Source: Clostridia bacterium
GTDB lineage: Bacteria; Bacillota; Clostridia; Oscillospirales; Acutalibacteraceae
Assembly: GCA_900768035.1 (NCBI GenBank)
Contig: CAAGBH010000124.1
Coordinates: 1 to 11,249, forward strand
DNA length: 11,249 nt
Direction: 5' to 3'
In this document: one piece after another, positions 4,869-11,249 of the stretch
Position numbering within the stretch: the stretch's first letter is position 1
Layout: each line of letters starts with the position of its first letter
Made by a program: the position numbers and the translations under genes
Notes under the pieces: generated by a model
What the model was told of the DNA's origin: nothing
Seen by the model: only the letters and a program-made list of their open reading frames with translations
The model's database searches: none

Positions 4869-6053
4869 ATGAGTAAATTTTTGTTTACATCAGAATCTGT
4901 TACAGAGGGGCATCCCGATAAAGTTTGCGACCAGATTTCAGATGCTGTTTTAGATGCGATTTTGTCACAGGACAAGTCTGCACGTGTTGCTTGTGAAACC
5001 TTTTGCACCACAGGTTGCGTAACTGTTATGGGTGAAATTACAACCACAGCGCAAATTGATATCCCCGCAATAGTAAGGGAAGTGGTTTGCGATATTGGCT
5101 ACGATAAACCGTCAGCATATTTTAATGGTAATACCTGTGCCGTTTTGACTTCGCTTGATAAACAGTCTCCTGATATTGCTATGGGTGTTGATAAATCATT
5201 GGAACTTAAAGACGGCGAAGAGGATAGTTATAACCTCAACGGTGCGGGCGACCAAGGTATGATGTTTGGTTATGCTTGCGACGAAACCGAAGAACTTATG
5301 CCTCTACCGATATCTTTAGCGCATAAAATGGCTAAGAAATTAACCGATATCCGTAAAAGCGGTGAACTTTCTTATCTGAATCCCGACGGAAAAATACAGG
5401 TTACTGTTGAATATAATGACGGCGTACCTGTAAGGGTTGATGCAGTTGTTGTTTCAAGTCAGCATACCGACGATGTTTCATTGGAAACTTTAAGAAAAGA
5501 TATTCTCGAAAAGGTTATTAAACCCATTGTTCCGCAAGAGTTGTTTGATGAGAACACAAAGGTTTATATCAACCCAACAGGCAGATTTGTTGTGGGTGGT
5601 CCGCAAGGGGATACAGGTCTTACAGGCCGAAAGATTATAGTTGATACATACGGCGGTATGGCACGTCACGGCGGCGGTGCATTTTCGGGTAAAGACCCGA
5701 CTAAAGTTGACAGAAGTGCCGCTTATGCCAGCCGATATGTTGCTAAAAATATCGTAGCCGCAGGTATTGCTAAAAAGTGCGAAATTCAGTTGGCTTATGC
5801 TATTGGTGTTGCAAACCCTGTATCTGTTATGGTTGACACTTTTGGCACAGGTATTGTGGCTGACGAAAAAATTGCAGACGCCGTTAAAGAAGTTTTCGAT
5901 TTAAGACCGTCAGCGATTATTGACAGTCTTGACCTTAGAAGACCGATTTACCGTCAGACAGCCGCATACGGTCATATGGGCAGAACTGATATTGATTTGC
6001 CTTGGGAAAAGACCGATAAAGCGGAAATTTTGAAAAAAACACTTGACAAATAG
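4869..6053 (+). CDS. metK: S-adenosylmethionine synthetase
   Basis: MetK condenses methionine and ATP into S-adenosylmethionine, releasing phosphate and pyrophosphate; it acts as a cytoplasmic tetramer. The 394-residue length is normal. Diagnostic motifs are GHPDK at 14-18, GAGDQGMMFGYA from 125 (PROSITE-type MetK signature) and the GGGAFSGKDPTKVDRS loop from 268. A strong GGAGG at 4856-4860 precedes ATG 4869 by eight bases. It forms a single-gene unit controlled by the SAM-I riboswitch, which closes a feedback loop on its own product. SAM supports the three methyltransferase-type functions nearby only in the general sense. The last codons (Leu-Asp-Lys-stop) double as the -35 region of the infC promoter. 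Confidence 0.98.
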   Translation: MSKFLFTSESVTEGHPDKVCDQISDAVLDAILSQDKSARVACETFCTTGCVTVMGEITTTAQIDIPAIVREVVCDIGYDKPSAYFNGNTCAVLTSLDKQSPDIAMGVDKSLELKDGEEDSYNLNGAGDQGMMFGYACDETEELMPLPISLAHKMAKKLTDIRKSGELSYLNPDGKIQVTVEYNDGVPVRVDAVVVSSQHTDDVSLETLRKDILEKVIKPIVPQELFDENTKVYINPTGRFVVGGPQGDTGLTGRKIIVDTYGGMARHGGGAFSGKDPTKVDRSAAYASRYVAKNIVAAGIAKKCEIQLAYAIGVANPVSVMVDTFGTGIVADEKIADAVKEVFDLRPSAIIDSLDLRRPIYRQTAAYGHMGRTDIDLPWEKTDKAEILKKTLDK

Positions 6054-6070
6054 GTAAAATAGTGTATAAT
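6043..6070 (+). promoter_or_regulatory. Sigma-A promoter for infC-rpmI-rplT, -35 inside metK
   Basis: TTGACA at 6043-6048 lies within the final codons of metK, and TATAAT at 6065-6070 follows after 16 bases. Both hexamers are perfect. Transcription should start near 6077, giving a leader of roughly 160 bases before IF3. No terminator separates metK from this promoter, so metK transcripts may also enter the infC leader. Confidence 0.85.
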
Positions 6071-6076
6071 TATTTT

Positions 6077-6234
6077 TACAACGAAGTAGTACGTTAAACG
6101 TCCTCACCCTGAGATTTTGTTTAAAAGGGTTAATAAGCAATTTCAAACTATGTTTGGTATTCTTATGCGTGGGCGTATTGCGTCCACGCTTTTGTTATTT
6201 AAACTCACATAAACCATTTTGGAGGTGCATTCAC
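6077..6234 (+). promoter_or_regulatory. infC operon leader, probably an L20-type autoregulatory leader
   Basis: The untranslated leader contains an ACGT-TAA-ACGT element (6091-6101), an ACCCT/AGGGT stem (6106-6110 with 6126-6130), a small CAAAC/GTTTG hairpin (6144-6156) and then a strong terminator (6167-6200) before the IF3 ribosome binding site. In Bacillus, L20 represses infC-rpmI-rplT by promoting premature termination in such a leader. The gene order and terminator fit that model. ACGTCC at 6098-6103 could pair with GGGCGT at 6171-6176 as an antiterminator. The match to the known L20 leader structure is inference. Confidence 0.55.
6167..6200 (+). terminator. Attenuator terminator in the infC leader
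   Basis: A 10-bp stem (6167-6176 with 6180-6189; two G-U pairs, core GCGTGG/CCACGC) with an ATT loop is followed by the T-rich tail TTTTGTTATTT. It sits 21 bases before the GGAGG of infC, downstream of a strong promoter and with no gene between, so it should act as an attenuator. Confidence 0.85.
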
Positions 6235-6750
6235 ATTAGCAGTAAAGAACTTGCCATAAACGAAGGTATTAAATTCAAGGAAGTCCGTGTTATCACAGCA
6301 GAAGGTTCACAGTTAGGAATACTTCCTGTTGCAAAGGCTTTAGAAGCGGCAGAAAATGCCGATTTGGACTTGGTGTGTATTTCACCAAACGCTCAGCCAC
6401 CCGTATGTAAAATTATGGATTACGGTAAATACCGTTTTGAACAGGCAAAGCGTGAAAAAGAAGCCAAGAAAAACCAAAAAACTGTTGAAGTTAAGGAAAT
6501 CCGTTTGGGTCTTAGTATCGACGTTCATGATTTTGAAACTAAAGGCAAGCAAGCGATTAAGTTTATCGAAGCGGGAAACAAGGTAAAGGTTTCAATCCGT
6601 TTCCGTGGTCGTGAGATGGGACATCCTGAAATCGGCCTCGAAACAATGAATCGTTTTGCTGAATTCTGTAAGGATTATGCTTCGGTTGAAAAGGCTGCTA
6701 AGTTAGAAGGACGTAATATGCTTATGTTCCTTGCTCCAAAGGGCAAATAA
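6235..6750 (+). CDS. infC: Translation initiation factor IF-3 (ATT start)
   Basis: IF-3 binds the 30S subunit, prevents premature joining of 50S and checks the start codon and initiator tRNA. The 171-residue protein has both domains: N-domain with INEGIKFKEVRVI and the conserved KIMDYGKYRFEQ helix (59-70), a lysine-rich linker (about 70-85) and C-domain with EVKEIRLGLSIDVHDFETK and KVSIRFRGREMGHPE. No ATG, GTG or TTG lies at the expected position. ATT at 6235, nine bases after GGAGG (6221-6225), yields the family-typical start (M)SSKELAINE, so ATT is taken as the start. An in-frame ATT at 6229 is too close to the ribosome binding site. Rare AUU starts let IF-3 repress its own translation in E. 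coli and are known for infC in Bacillus. The upstream in-frame ATG at 6154 lies before the terminator hairpin and is rejected. Confidence 0.96.
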   Translation: MSSKELAINEGIKFKEVRVITAEGSQLGILPVAKALEAAENADLDLVCISPNAQPPVCKIMDYGKYRFEQAKREKEAKKNQKTVEVKEIRLGLSIDVHDFETKGKQAIKFIEAGNKVKVSIRFRGREMGHPEIGLETMNRFAEFCKDYASVEKAAKLEGRNMLMFLAPKGK

Positions 6751-6782
6751 TGTAGTTAAAAAATATCTGGGAGGATTTTAAA

Positions 6783-6980
6783 ATGCCTAAAATTAAAACA
6801 CACAGTGGCGCTAAAAAACGCTTCAAACTCACAAAAACCGGCAAAGTAAAACGTGCTCATGCTTTCAAGTCGCACATTCTCAACAAGAAAACAACAAAAC
6901 GTAAAAGAAACCTTCGCAAAACAACTGTTGCTGACGTAACAAATACAGCGAATGTTAAGAAACTCATTCCTTATAAATAA
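6783..6980 (+). CDS. rpmI: 50S ribosomal protein L35 (bL35)
   Basis: This 65-residue, strongly basic protein has the bL35 signature MPKIKTHSGAKKRFKLTKTG at the N-terminus and a family-typical IPYK end. It is a late-assembling 50S component. GGGAGG at 6769-6774 precedes ATG 6783 by eight bases. The gene lies between infC and rplT, the universal infC-rpmI-rplT order, and there is no promoter or terminator between them, so all three should be one transcript. Confidence 0.98.
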   Translation: MPKIKTHSGAKKRFKLTKTGKVKRAHAFKSHILNKKTTKRKRNLRKTTVADVTNTANVKKLIPYK

Positions 6981-7008
6981 GGAAAACTCATAATTGGAGG
7001 TATAAGAA

Positions 7009-7368
7009 ATGGCACGTGTTAAAGGTGCGTTATCCACACGCAAAAGAAGAAATAAAGTTTTAAAACTTGCTAAAGGTTACTTTGGCGCTAAATCTAAACT
7101 CTTTAAAACCGCTAAAGAAGCGGTAATGAAATCAGGTAACTATGCTTATGTTGGCAGAAGACTTAAAAAGCGTGATTTCCGCCGTCTTTGGATTACCCGT
7201 ATTTCTGCTGCTTGCAAAATGAATGGTATTAACTATTCTTCATTTATGAACGGTCTTAAAAAAGCAGGAATTGAAATCAACCGCAAAATGTTGGCTGACC
7301 TTGCAGTTAACGATGCAAAAGGTTTTGAAACTCTTGTTAAGGCTGCTAAAAAAGCACTTGATAAATAA
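7009..7368 (+). CDS. rplT: 50S ribosomal protein L20 (bL20)
   Basis: This 119-residue protein begins MARVKGALSTRKRRNKVLKL and contains the FKTAKEAVMKSGNYAYVGRRLKKRDFR-type helix-rich basic arm and the RLWITRISAAC segment, both characteristic of bL20. L20 binds 23S rRNA early and is needed to start 50S assembly. In Bacillus it is also the repressor of the infC operon through the leader RNA, which probably applies to the leader at 6077-6234. GGAGG at 6996-7000 precedes ATG 7009 by eight bases. A strong terminator follows the stop by six bases. Confidence 0.98.
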   Translation: MARVKGALSTRKRRNKVLKLAKGYFGAKSKLFKTAKEAVMKSGNYAYVGRRLKKRDFRRLWITRISAACKMNGINYSSFMNGLKKAGIEINRKMLADLAVNDAKGFETLVKAAKKALDK

Positions 7369-7374
7369 TTATTT

Positions 7375-7410
7375 TCGCCCGAGTTATTAAACTCTCTCGG
7401 GCGACTTTTT
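7375..7410 (+). terminator. Intrinsic terminator of the infC-rpmI-rplT operon
   Basis: TCGCCCGAG (7375-7383) pairs perfectly with CTCGGGCGA (7396-7404) across a 12-base loop, followed by CTTTTT. A GAGTT/AACTC pairing inside the loop region is an alternative minor fold. This is the strongest stem in the window after the riboswitch terminators. Confidence 0.92.
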
Positions 7411-7432
7411 CATTTTTAAAGAAGGTGAAATT

Positions 7433-8215
7433 TTGCAAAATTTGAAGGTTATCACCAGTAAAGACAATTCACTTATCAAACTCGTTTGCGCTTTGCAAAC
7501 CTCTGCAAAAGCCCGAAAAGAAAACGGTCTTTTTGTGCTTGAGGGGCTTCGGATATGCCTTGATGCAAAAGAAAACGGAATAGGGTTTGATAAGTTAATT
7601 ATCAGTGAAACTGCCGAAAAAAAGTATGCTAACATACTTGAAAGTTTTTTCGAAAATTCAAAGGAATGTTATAAAATCCCTGACAGTCTTTTCAAGAAAA
7701 TCAGTGATACCGCTTCGCCACAGGGTATAATTGCGCTTGCAAAAATACCTCAAAAATCAAGTGAAATCAATCTAAAAGGCAGATATGTTGCATTAGAAAA
7801 TGTTAACGACCCATCAAATTTAGGTGCGGTTTCACGGACGGCAGAGGCGTTAGGTGTTGACGGGATTATTCTCTCGGTTGACGGGTGTGACCCATATTCG
7901 CCTAAATCTTTGCGTGCTTCAATGGGTACGCTTTTAAGAATGCCTGTGATTATTTTTGATAACTTCTGTGACGGCATTAAAAATTCGGGGCTTAAGACTT
8001 TTGCCTGTGTTGTTGATAAAGATGCGCAGTCTATAACTGATACAGAATTTTCTGACGGCTGTGCGGTTATGATTGGTAACGAAGCCAACGGATTAACCGA
8101 CAGCGCAAAACAAATTGCTGACAGTTTAATAACTATCAAAATGTCGGGCAAAGCAGAGTCTTTGAATGCTTCTGTTGCGGCAGCAATTTCTATTTGGGAA
8201 ATGATGAAAAAATAA
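7433..8215 (+). CDS. SpoU/TrmH-family RNA 2'-O-methyltransferase
   Basis: This 260-residue protein has a small N-terminal RNA-substrate-binding domain (about 1-105) and a knotted SPOUT methyltransferase domain. The three SpoU motifs are intact: NDPSNLGAVSRTAEALG from residue 125 (with Asn129 and Arg135), MIGNEANGL at 213-221 and SLNASVAAAISIW from 243. Such enzymes transfer methyl from SAM to a ribose 2'-OH in rRNA or tRNA; the target cannot be read from sequence. The relatives in this position in Firmicutes are often annotated as RlmB/TrmH-like (YsgA type). The start is TTG 7433, with AAGGTG at 7422-7427; no in-frame ATG keeps the N-terminal domain. The gene follows the L20 terminator by 22 bases with no visible promoter, and dprA overlaps its stop by one base. 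Confidence 0.9.
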   Translation: MQNLKVITSKDNSLIKLVCALQTSAKARKENGLFVLEGLRICLDAKENGIGFDKLIISETAEKKYANILESFFENSKECYKIPDSLFKKISDTASPQGIIALAKIPQKSSEINLKGRYVALENVNDPSNLGAVSRTAEALGVDGIILSVDGCDPYSPKSLRASMGTLLRMPVIIFDNFCDGIKNSGLKTFACVVDKDAQSITDTEFSDGCAVMIGNEANGLTDSAKQIADSLITIKMSGKAESLNASVAAAISIWEMMKK

Positions 8216-9330
8216 TGAAATATTATGTTTGGCTTCAGTTGTGTTTGGGTCAGGGAAGTAAAAAGGTTAATAAAATTTTCGAACGGTTTAAAACCGCAAA
8301 AGAAGTTTATGACTTTAAAAATTATGATAGTGTAAAGTTATTTTCAAAAACAGAAATAGAAAAGTTATCTAAAACACAACTTAAAGAAGCGGAAGAAATT
8401 ATCTTAAAATGTAAAAAAGAGAATATAACGATTATTCCTTACGGCAGTAAAGAATATCCGTCGGTATTGGCTGAAATTTATAATCCGCCGTTAGTGTTAT
8501 ATGTTAAAGGTGAGTTGCCCGATTTTGATAACACACCAACAATTTGCATTGTAGGTCCTCGAAAGGTTAGCGAATTTGGTAAGAAAGCGGCTTATTCTTT
8601 GGGTTACCGTCTTGCTAAATCGGGTATGATTGTAGTAAGCGGCGGCGCTATCGGCAGCGATACTTATGCTCATATCGGAGCCTTGAAAGCCAATGGGAAA
8701 ACTGTGCTTGTTATGGGTTGCGGTTTTTGCGCAAGTTACTTGGAAGAAAACCGTTCGCTTCGTGAATATATTGTTAATCACGGTTGCCTTATAAGTGAGT
8801 ATCCGCCTGATACACCGGCTTCAAGATTTACTTTTCCTGTAAGAAACCGCATAATGTCGGCTTTATCTTTGGGAACGGTTGTTATAGAAGGCAAAGTTGG
8901 CAGCGGTGCGCTTATTACCGCAAATCACGCTTTAGAACAAAATAAAGATGTGTTTGTAATTCCGGGCTCTCCCGAATGTAAAGAATATAAGGGTTCTAAT
9001 GCGCTTTTAAGAGAGGGTGCAAAACCGCTTTTAGATGCTTCTGATATTTTTAATGAATATATTCCGCTTTTTCCTGATAAAATCAATATAGAAAAAGCAT
9101 ATCAAAAAGAGCCTAAACCAGAAAAACCAAAAAATAATAAAAAAATATTGAATGAAACTCTTTCAAATCAAGCAAAAATAGTATATAATTGTTTAGATAA
9201 GCAAAAATTTTATGCTGATGAACTTGACACGGGTTTAAATTCTTCTCAGTTGCTCTCGGCTTTAACTGAACTTGAGATGGAATTTATTATAAGAGCGTTA
9301 CCCGGCGGTCAGTATGAGATATGTAAATAA
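8215..9330 (+). CDS. dprA: DNA-processing protein DprA (Smf)
   Basis: DprA loads RecA on incoming single-stranded DNA during transformation and protects it. The 371-residue protein has a N-terminal SAM/HhH-like region (1-70), a Rossmann-fold DprA core (about 75-285) and a C-terminal winged helix (about 312-370). Core motifs are VGPRKVSEFG at 113-122, SGGAIGSDTYAH at 142-153, CGF-x-x-x-Y, SEYPP, FPVRNR at 207-212 and GSGALITA at 229-236. The GSD in the second motif replaces the usual GID, and CGFCASY replaces the common CGLD-x-x-Y-P. The start ATG 8215 shares its A with the TAA stop of the upstream gene, implying coupled translation; there is little ribosome binding site of its own. topA follows after 12 bases, the same dprA-topA order as Bacillus. 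Confidence 0.95.
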   Translation: MKYYVWLQLCLGQGSKKVNKIFERFKTAKEVYDFKNYDSVKLFSKTEIEKLSKTQLKEAEEIILKCKKENITIIPYGSKEYPSVLAEIYNPPLVLYVKGELPDFDNTPTICIVGPRKVSEFGKKAAYSLGYRLAKSGMIVVSGGAIGSDTYAHIGALKANGKTVLVMGCGFCASYLEENRSLREYIVNHGCLISEYPPDTPASRFTFPVRNRIMSALSLGTVVIEGKVGSGALITANHALEQNKDVFVIPGSPECKEYKGSNALLREGAKPLLDASDIFNEYIPLFPDKINIEKAYQKEPKPEKPKNNKKILNETLSNQAKIVYNCLDKQKFYADELDTGLNSSQLLSALTELEMEFIIRALPGGQYEICK

Positions 9331-9342
9331 CGGAGGTAATTT

Positions 9343-11249
9343 ATGTCAAAACTTTTAATCGTTGAGTCACCTACAAAGGTAAAGAGCATAAAGAAATATT
9401 TGGGTGCTGATTATGAAGTTATGGCTTCTATGGGCCATGTGCGTGATTTGCCTAAATCTAAATTAGGTGTAGATATAGAAAATGATTTTCAACCGCAATA
9501 TACAAATATGGCGGATAAAAAAGATTTGATAAAATCCTTGAAACAGGCGGCTGCAAATAGCAGTGAAGTTTATCTTGCAACCGACCCTGATAGAGAGGGT
9601 GAGGCGATTTCGTGGCATTTGGCACAGATTTTGGCACTCGATATGAATGCTAAAAACCGTGTAACATTCAATGAGATTACCAAAACAGGTGTGCTGTCGG
9701 GTATTAAAGAACCCCGCAAACTTGATATGGACTTGGTGGATGCTCAACAAGCCCGCCGTGTGCTTGATAGAATTGTGGGTTATAAATTAAGTCCGCTCCT
9801 TTGGAAAAAAGTTAAAAGCGGTCTTTCTGCAGGCCGTGTTCAAACGGTTGCACTCCGACTGATTGTTGAGCGTGAGCGTGAAATTGAAAAATTCTGTTCT
9901 GAAGAATATTGGACGGTTGACGCAAAGTTTGCGGTTGGAAGAAAAACTTTCGTTGCAAAACTTTATGGGGATAAAAACGGCAAGATTGATACTATCCCTG
10001 ATGAGCAGTCTGCAAATGCAATATTATCTGACCTTGAAAATGCTGAATATAAAGTATCTGAAATTAAAAAAGGCAAGCGCAATAAACAACCCGCACCGCC
10101 TTTTATCACTTCAACATTGCAACAGGAAGCATCCCGCAAACTTGGATTTACAGGTCAAAGAACAATGCGTATTGCTCAGCAACTTTATGAAGGTGTTGAT
10201 ATCGCCGGTATCGGCACAACAGGTCTCATAACCTATATGCGTACTGATTCACTTCGTATTTCCGAAGAAGCAAGAACGGCGGCAGATAAGTATATTACTA
10301 ATACTTACGGCAGTAAATATTCAAGCCCTCGTTATTTTAAAACCAAAAACGGCGCTCAGGATGCTCACGAAGCAATCAGACCCACGGTTGTTGACTTTAA
10401 CCCCGAAGAGATTAAAGATTCGCTTACAACCGAACAGTATAAATTATATAAACTCATTTGGGAACGCTTTATAGCGTCTATGATGTCGGCTTGCGTTCAG
10501 GATACCGTTAATATTGATATTACGGCTAATGATTATCTCTTTAAAGCAAGCGGTTATTCTGTTCGTTTTGACGGTTTTACAGTGCTTTATGTTGAGGGTA
10601 AAGACGAGGAAGAAGACAAGGAAACCACCTTGCCCGATATGGAAAAAGGCGATGTTCTGAAACTCAGGGATTTAACACCCAATCAACATTTCACTCAACC
10701 TCCCGCAAGATATACCGAGCCAACACTTATAAAAGCGTTGGATGAAAACGGTATCGGCAGACCTTCAACCTATGCTCCTATTCTTTCAAATATTATGAAC
10801 AGAGATTATATCGAGCGTGAAAAGAAGTCGTTGAAACCTACTGAACTCGGTAAGGTTGTATCAGATTTGATGGTGCAGTTCTTTAACAAGATTTTTGATG
10901 TCAAGTTTACTGCAGGACTTGAAGTTAAACTTGATAAAATCGGTTCGGGTGACCTTAATTGGATTAACACCATTAAAGATTTCTATAAAGATTTTGATAA
11001 TTACTTCAAAAAAGCCGAAGCGTCGCTTGACGGCAAAAAGGTGAAAGTGCCTGCCGTAGAAACAGACGTTGTGTGTGAAAAATGCGGAAGAAAAATGGTT
11101 ATCAAATCAAGCAGATTCGGTAAGTTTTTAGCATGCCCGGGTTACCCCGAATGTAAAAACACAAAACCTGTACCTGAAGACGAAATCACACAGCCTTGTC
11201 CAAAGTGCGGAAGTAAACTTATAAAAAGAATTTCTAAAAAGGGTAAGAA
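9343..11249 (+). CDS. topA: DNA topoisomerase I (3' end outside window)
   Basis: TopA is a type IA topoisomerase that relaxes negative supercoils. About 635 residues are visible without a stop, roughly nine tenths of a typical clostridial enzyme. The TOPRIM domain is at the start: IVESPTK with Glu8, and DPDREGE at 81-87 for Mg2+. The active-site tyrosine is Tyr298 in GLITYMRTDS, and HEAIRPT at 342-348 is the expected conserved strand. The first C4 zinc finger uses Cys578, Cys581, Cys598 and Cys604. A second begins with Cys619 and Cys622 and is cut by the window edge. GGAGG at 9332-9336 precedes ATG 9343 by six bases. It is probably cotranscribed with the SpoU-type gene and dprA. Confidence 0.98.
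   Translation, partial: MSKLLIVESPTKVKSIKKYLGADYEVMASMGHVRDLPKSKLGVDIENDFQPQYTNMADKKDLIKSLKQAAANSSEVYLATDPDREGEAISWHLAQILALDMNAKNRVTFNEITKTGVLSGIKEPRKLDMDLVDAQQARRVLDRIVGYKLSPLLWKKVKSGLSAGRVQTVALRLIVEREREIEKFCSEEYWTVDAKFAVGRKTFVAKLYGDKNGKIDTIPDEQSANAILSDLENAEYKVSEIKKGKRNKQPAPPFITSTLQQEASRKLGFTGQRTMRIAQQLYEGVDIAGIGTTGLITYMRTDSLRISEEARTAADKYITNTYGSKYSSPRYFKTKNGAQDAHEAIRPTVVDFNPEEIKDSLTTEQYKLYKLIWERFIASMMSACVQDTVNIDITANDYLFKASGYSVRFDGFTVLYVEGKDEEEDKETTLPDMEKGDVLKLRDLTPNQHFTQPPARYTEPTLIKALDENGIGRPSTYAPILSNIMNRDYIEREKKSLKPTELGKVVSDLMVQFFNKIFDVKFTAGLEVKLDKIGSGDLNWINTIKDFYKDFDNYFKKAEASLDGKKVKVPAVETDVVCEKCGRKMVIKSSRFGKFLACPGYPECKNTKPVPEDEITQPCPKCGSKLIKRISKKGK

Noticed and set aside
6150..6212. A 20-codon reading frame (beginning MFGILMRGRIAS) running through the infC leader terminator, a possible leader peptide
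   Set aside because: There is no ribosome binding site at a workable distance (nearest AGGG is about 20 bases upstream), the codons show no regulatory run, and the terminator hairpin explains the conserved-looking sequence.
9863..10231. A + strand frame inside topA
   Set aside because: It is the shifted frame of topA, whose TOPRIM and active-site motifs run through the same stretch.

Overview
The window looks like chromosome from a low-GC, endospore-forming member of the Clostridia (an Oscillospiraceae/Ruminococcaceae-type Firmicute is my best guess). The reasons are the AT-rich sequence, strong GGAGG ribosome binding sites, spore genes yabP and yabQ, consensus sigma-A promoters, intrinsic terminators, and FMN and SAM-I riboswitches of the transcription-terminating kind. 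All genes lie on the + strand, the window is densely coded, and no stretch over 300 bases lacks a gene. I see no tRNA, rRNA, CRISPR array, insertion sequence or prophage.

Layout. (1) Bases 3-293 are the C-terminal end of a probable SpoVB/MurJ-type lipid flippase. (2) Bases 361-2658 hold a cluster matching the classic yabO-yabP-yabQ-divIC-yabR order of Bacillus: HU (hup), rqcP, yabP, yabQ, an FtsB/DivIC-family divisome protein, and an S1-domain RNA-binding protein. Several hairpins and an internal promoter candidate subdivide it. (3) Bases 2669-3787 encode an RlmL/YpsC-type THUMP rRNA guanine-N2 methyltransferase. (4) Bases 3788-4666 are a complete riboflavin uptake unit: perfect promoter, FMN riboswitch, terminator, ribU. 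(5) Bases 4672-6053 are a complete SAM synthesis unit: promoter, SAM-I riboswitch with mutually exclusive antiterminator and terminator, metK. (6) Bases 6043-7410 are the translation operon infC-rpmI-rplT, with a promoter embedded in the end of metK, an attenuator leader, an ATT start codon for IF3 and a strong terminator. (7) Bases 7433-11249 hold a SpoU/TrmH RNA methyltransferase, dprA (overlapping by one base) and topA, which runs off the right edge.

Functionally, the window combines translation and ribosome maintenance (IF3, L35, L20, RqcP, two RNA methyltransferases, S1 protein), SAM supply for methylation, flavin uptake, chromosome structure and DNA processing (HU, TopA, DprA), and division and sporulation.

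I found no convincing undescribed system. The most interesting signals are regulatory: a hairpin whose 3' arm contains the yabP ribosome binding site, a terminator-leader plus ATT start in front of infC, a vegetative-type promoter inside yabQ, and terminators placed directly before genes (rlmL, the trmH-like gene) with no visible promoter between.
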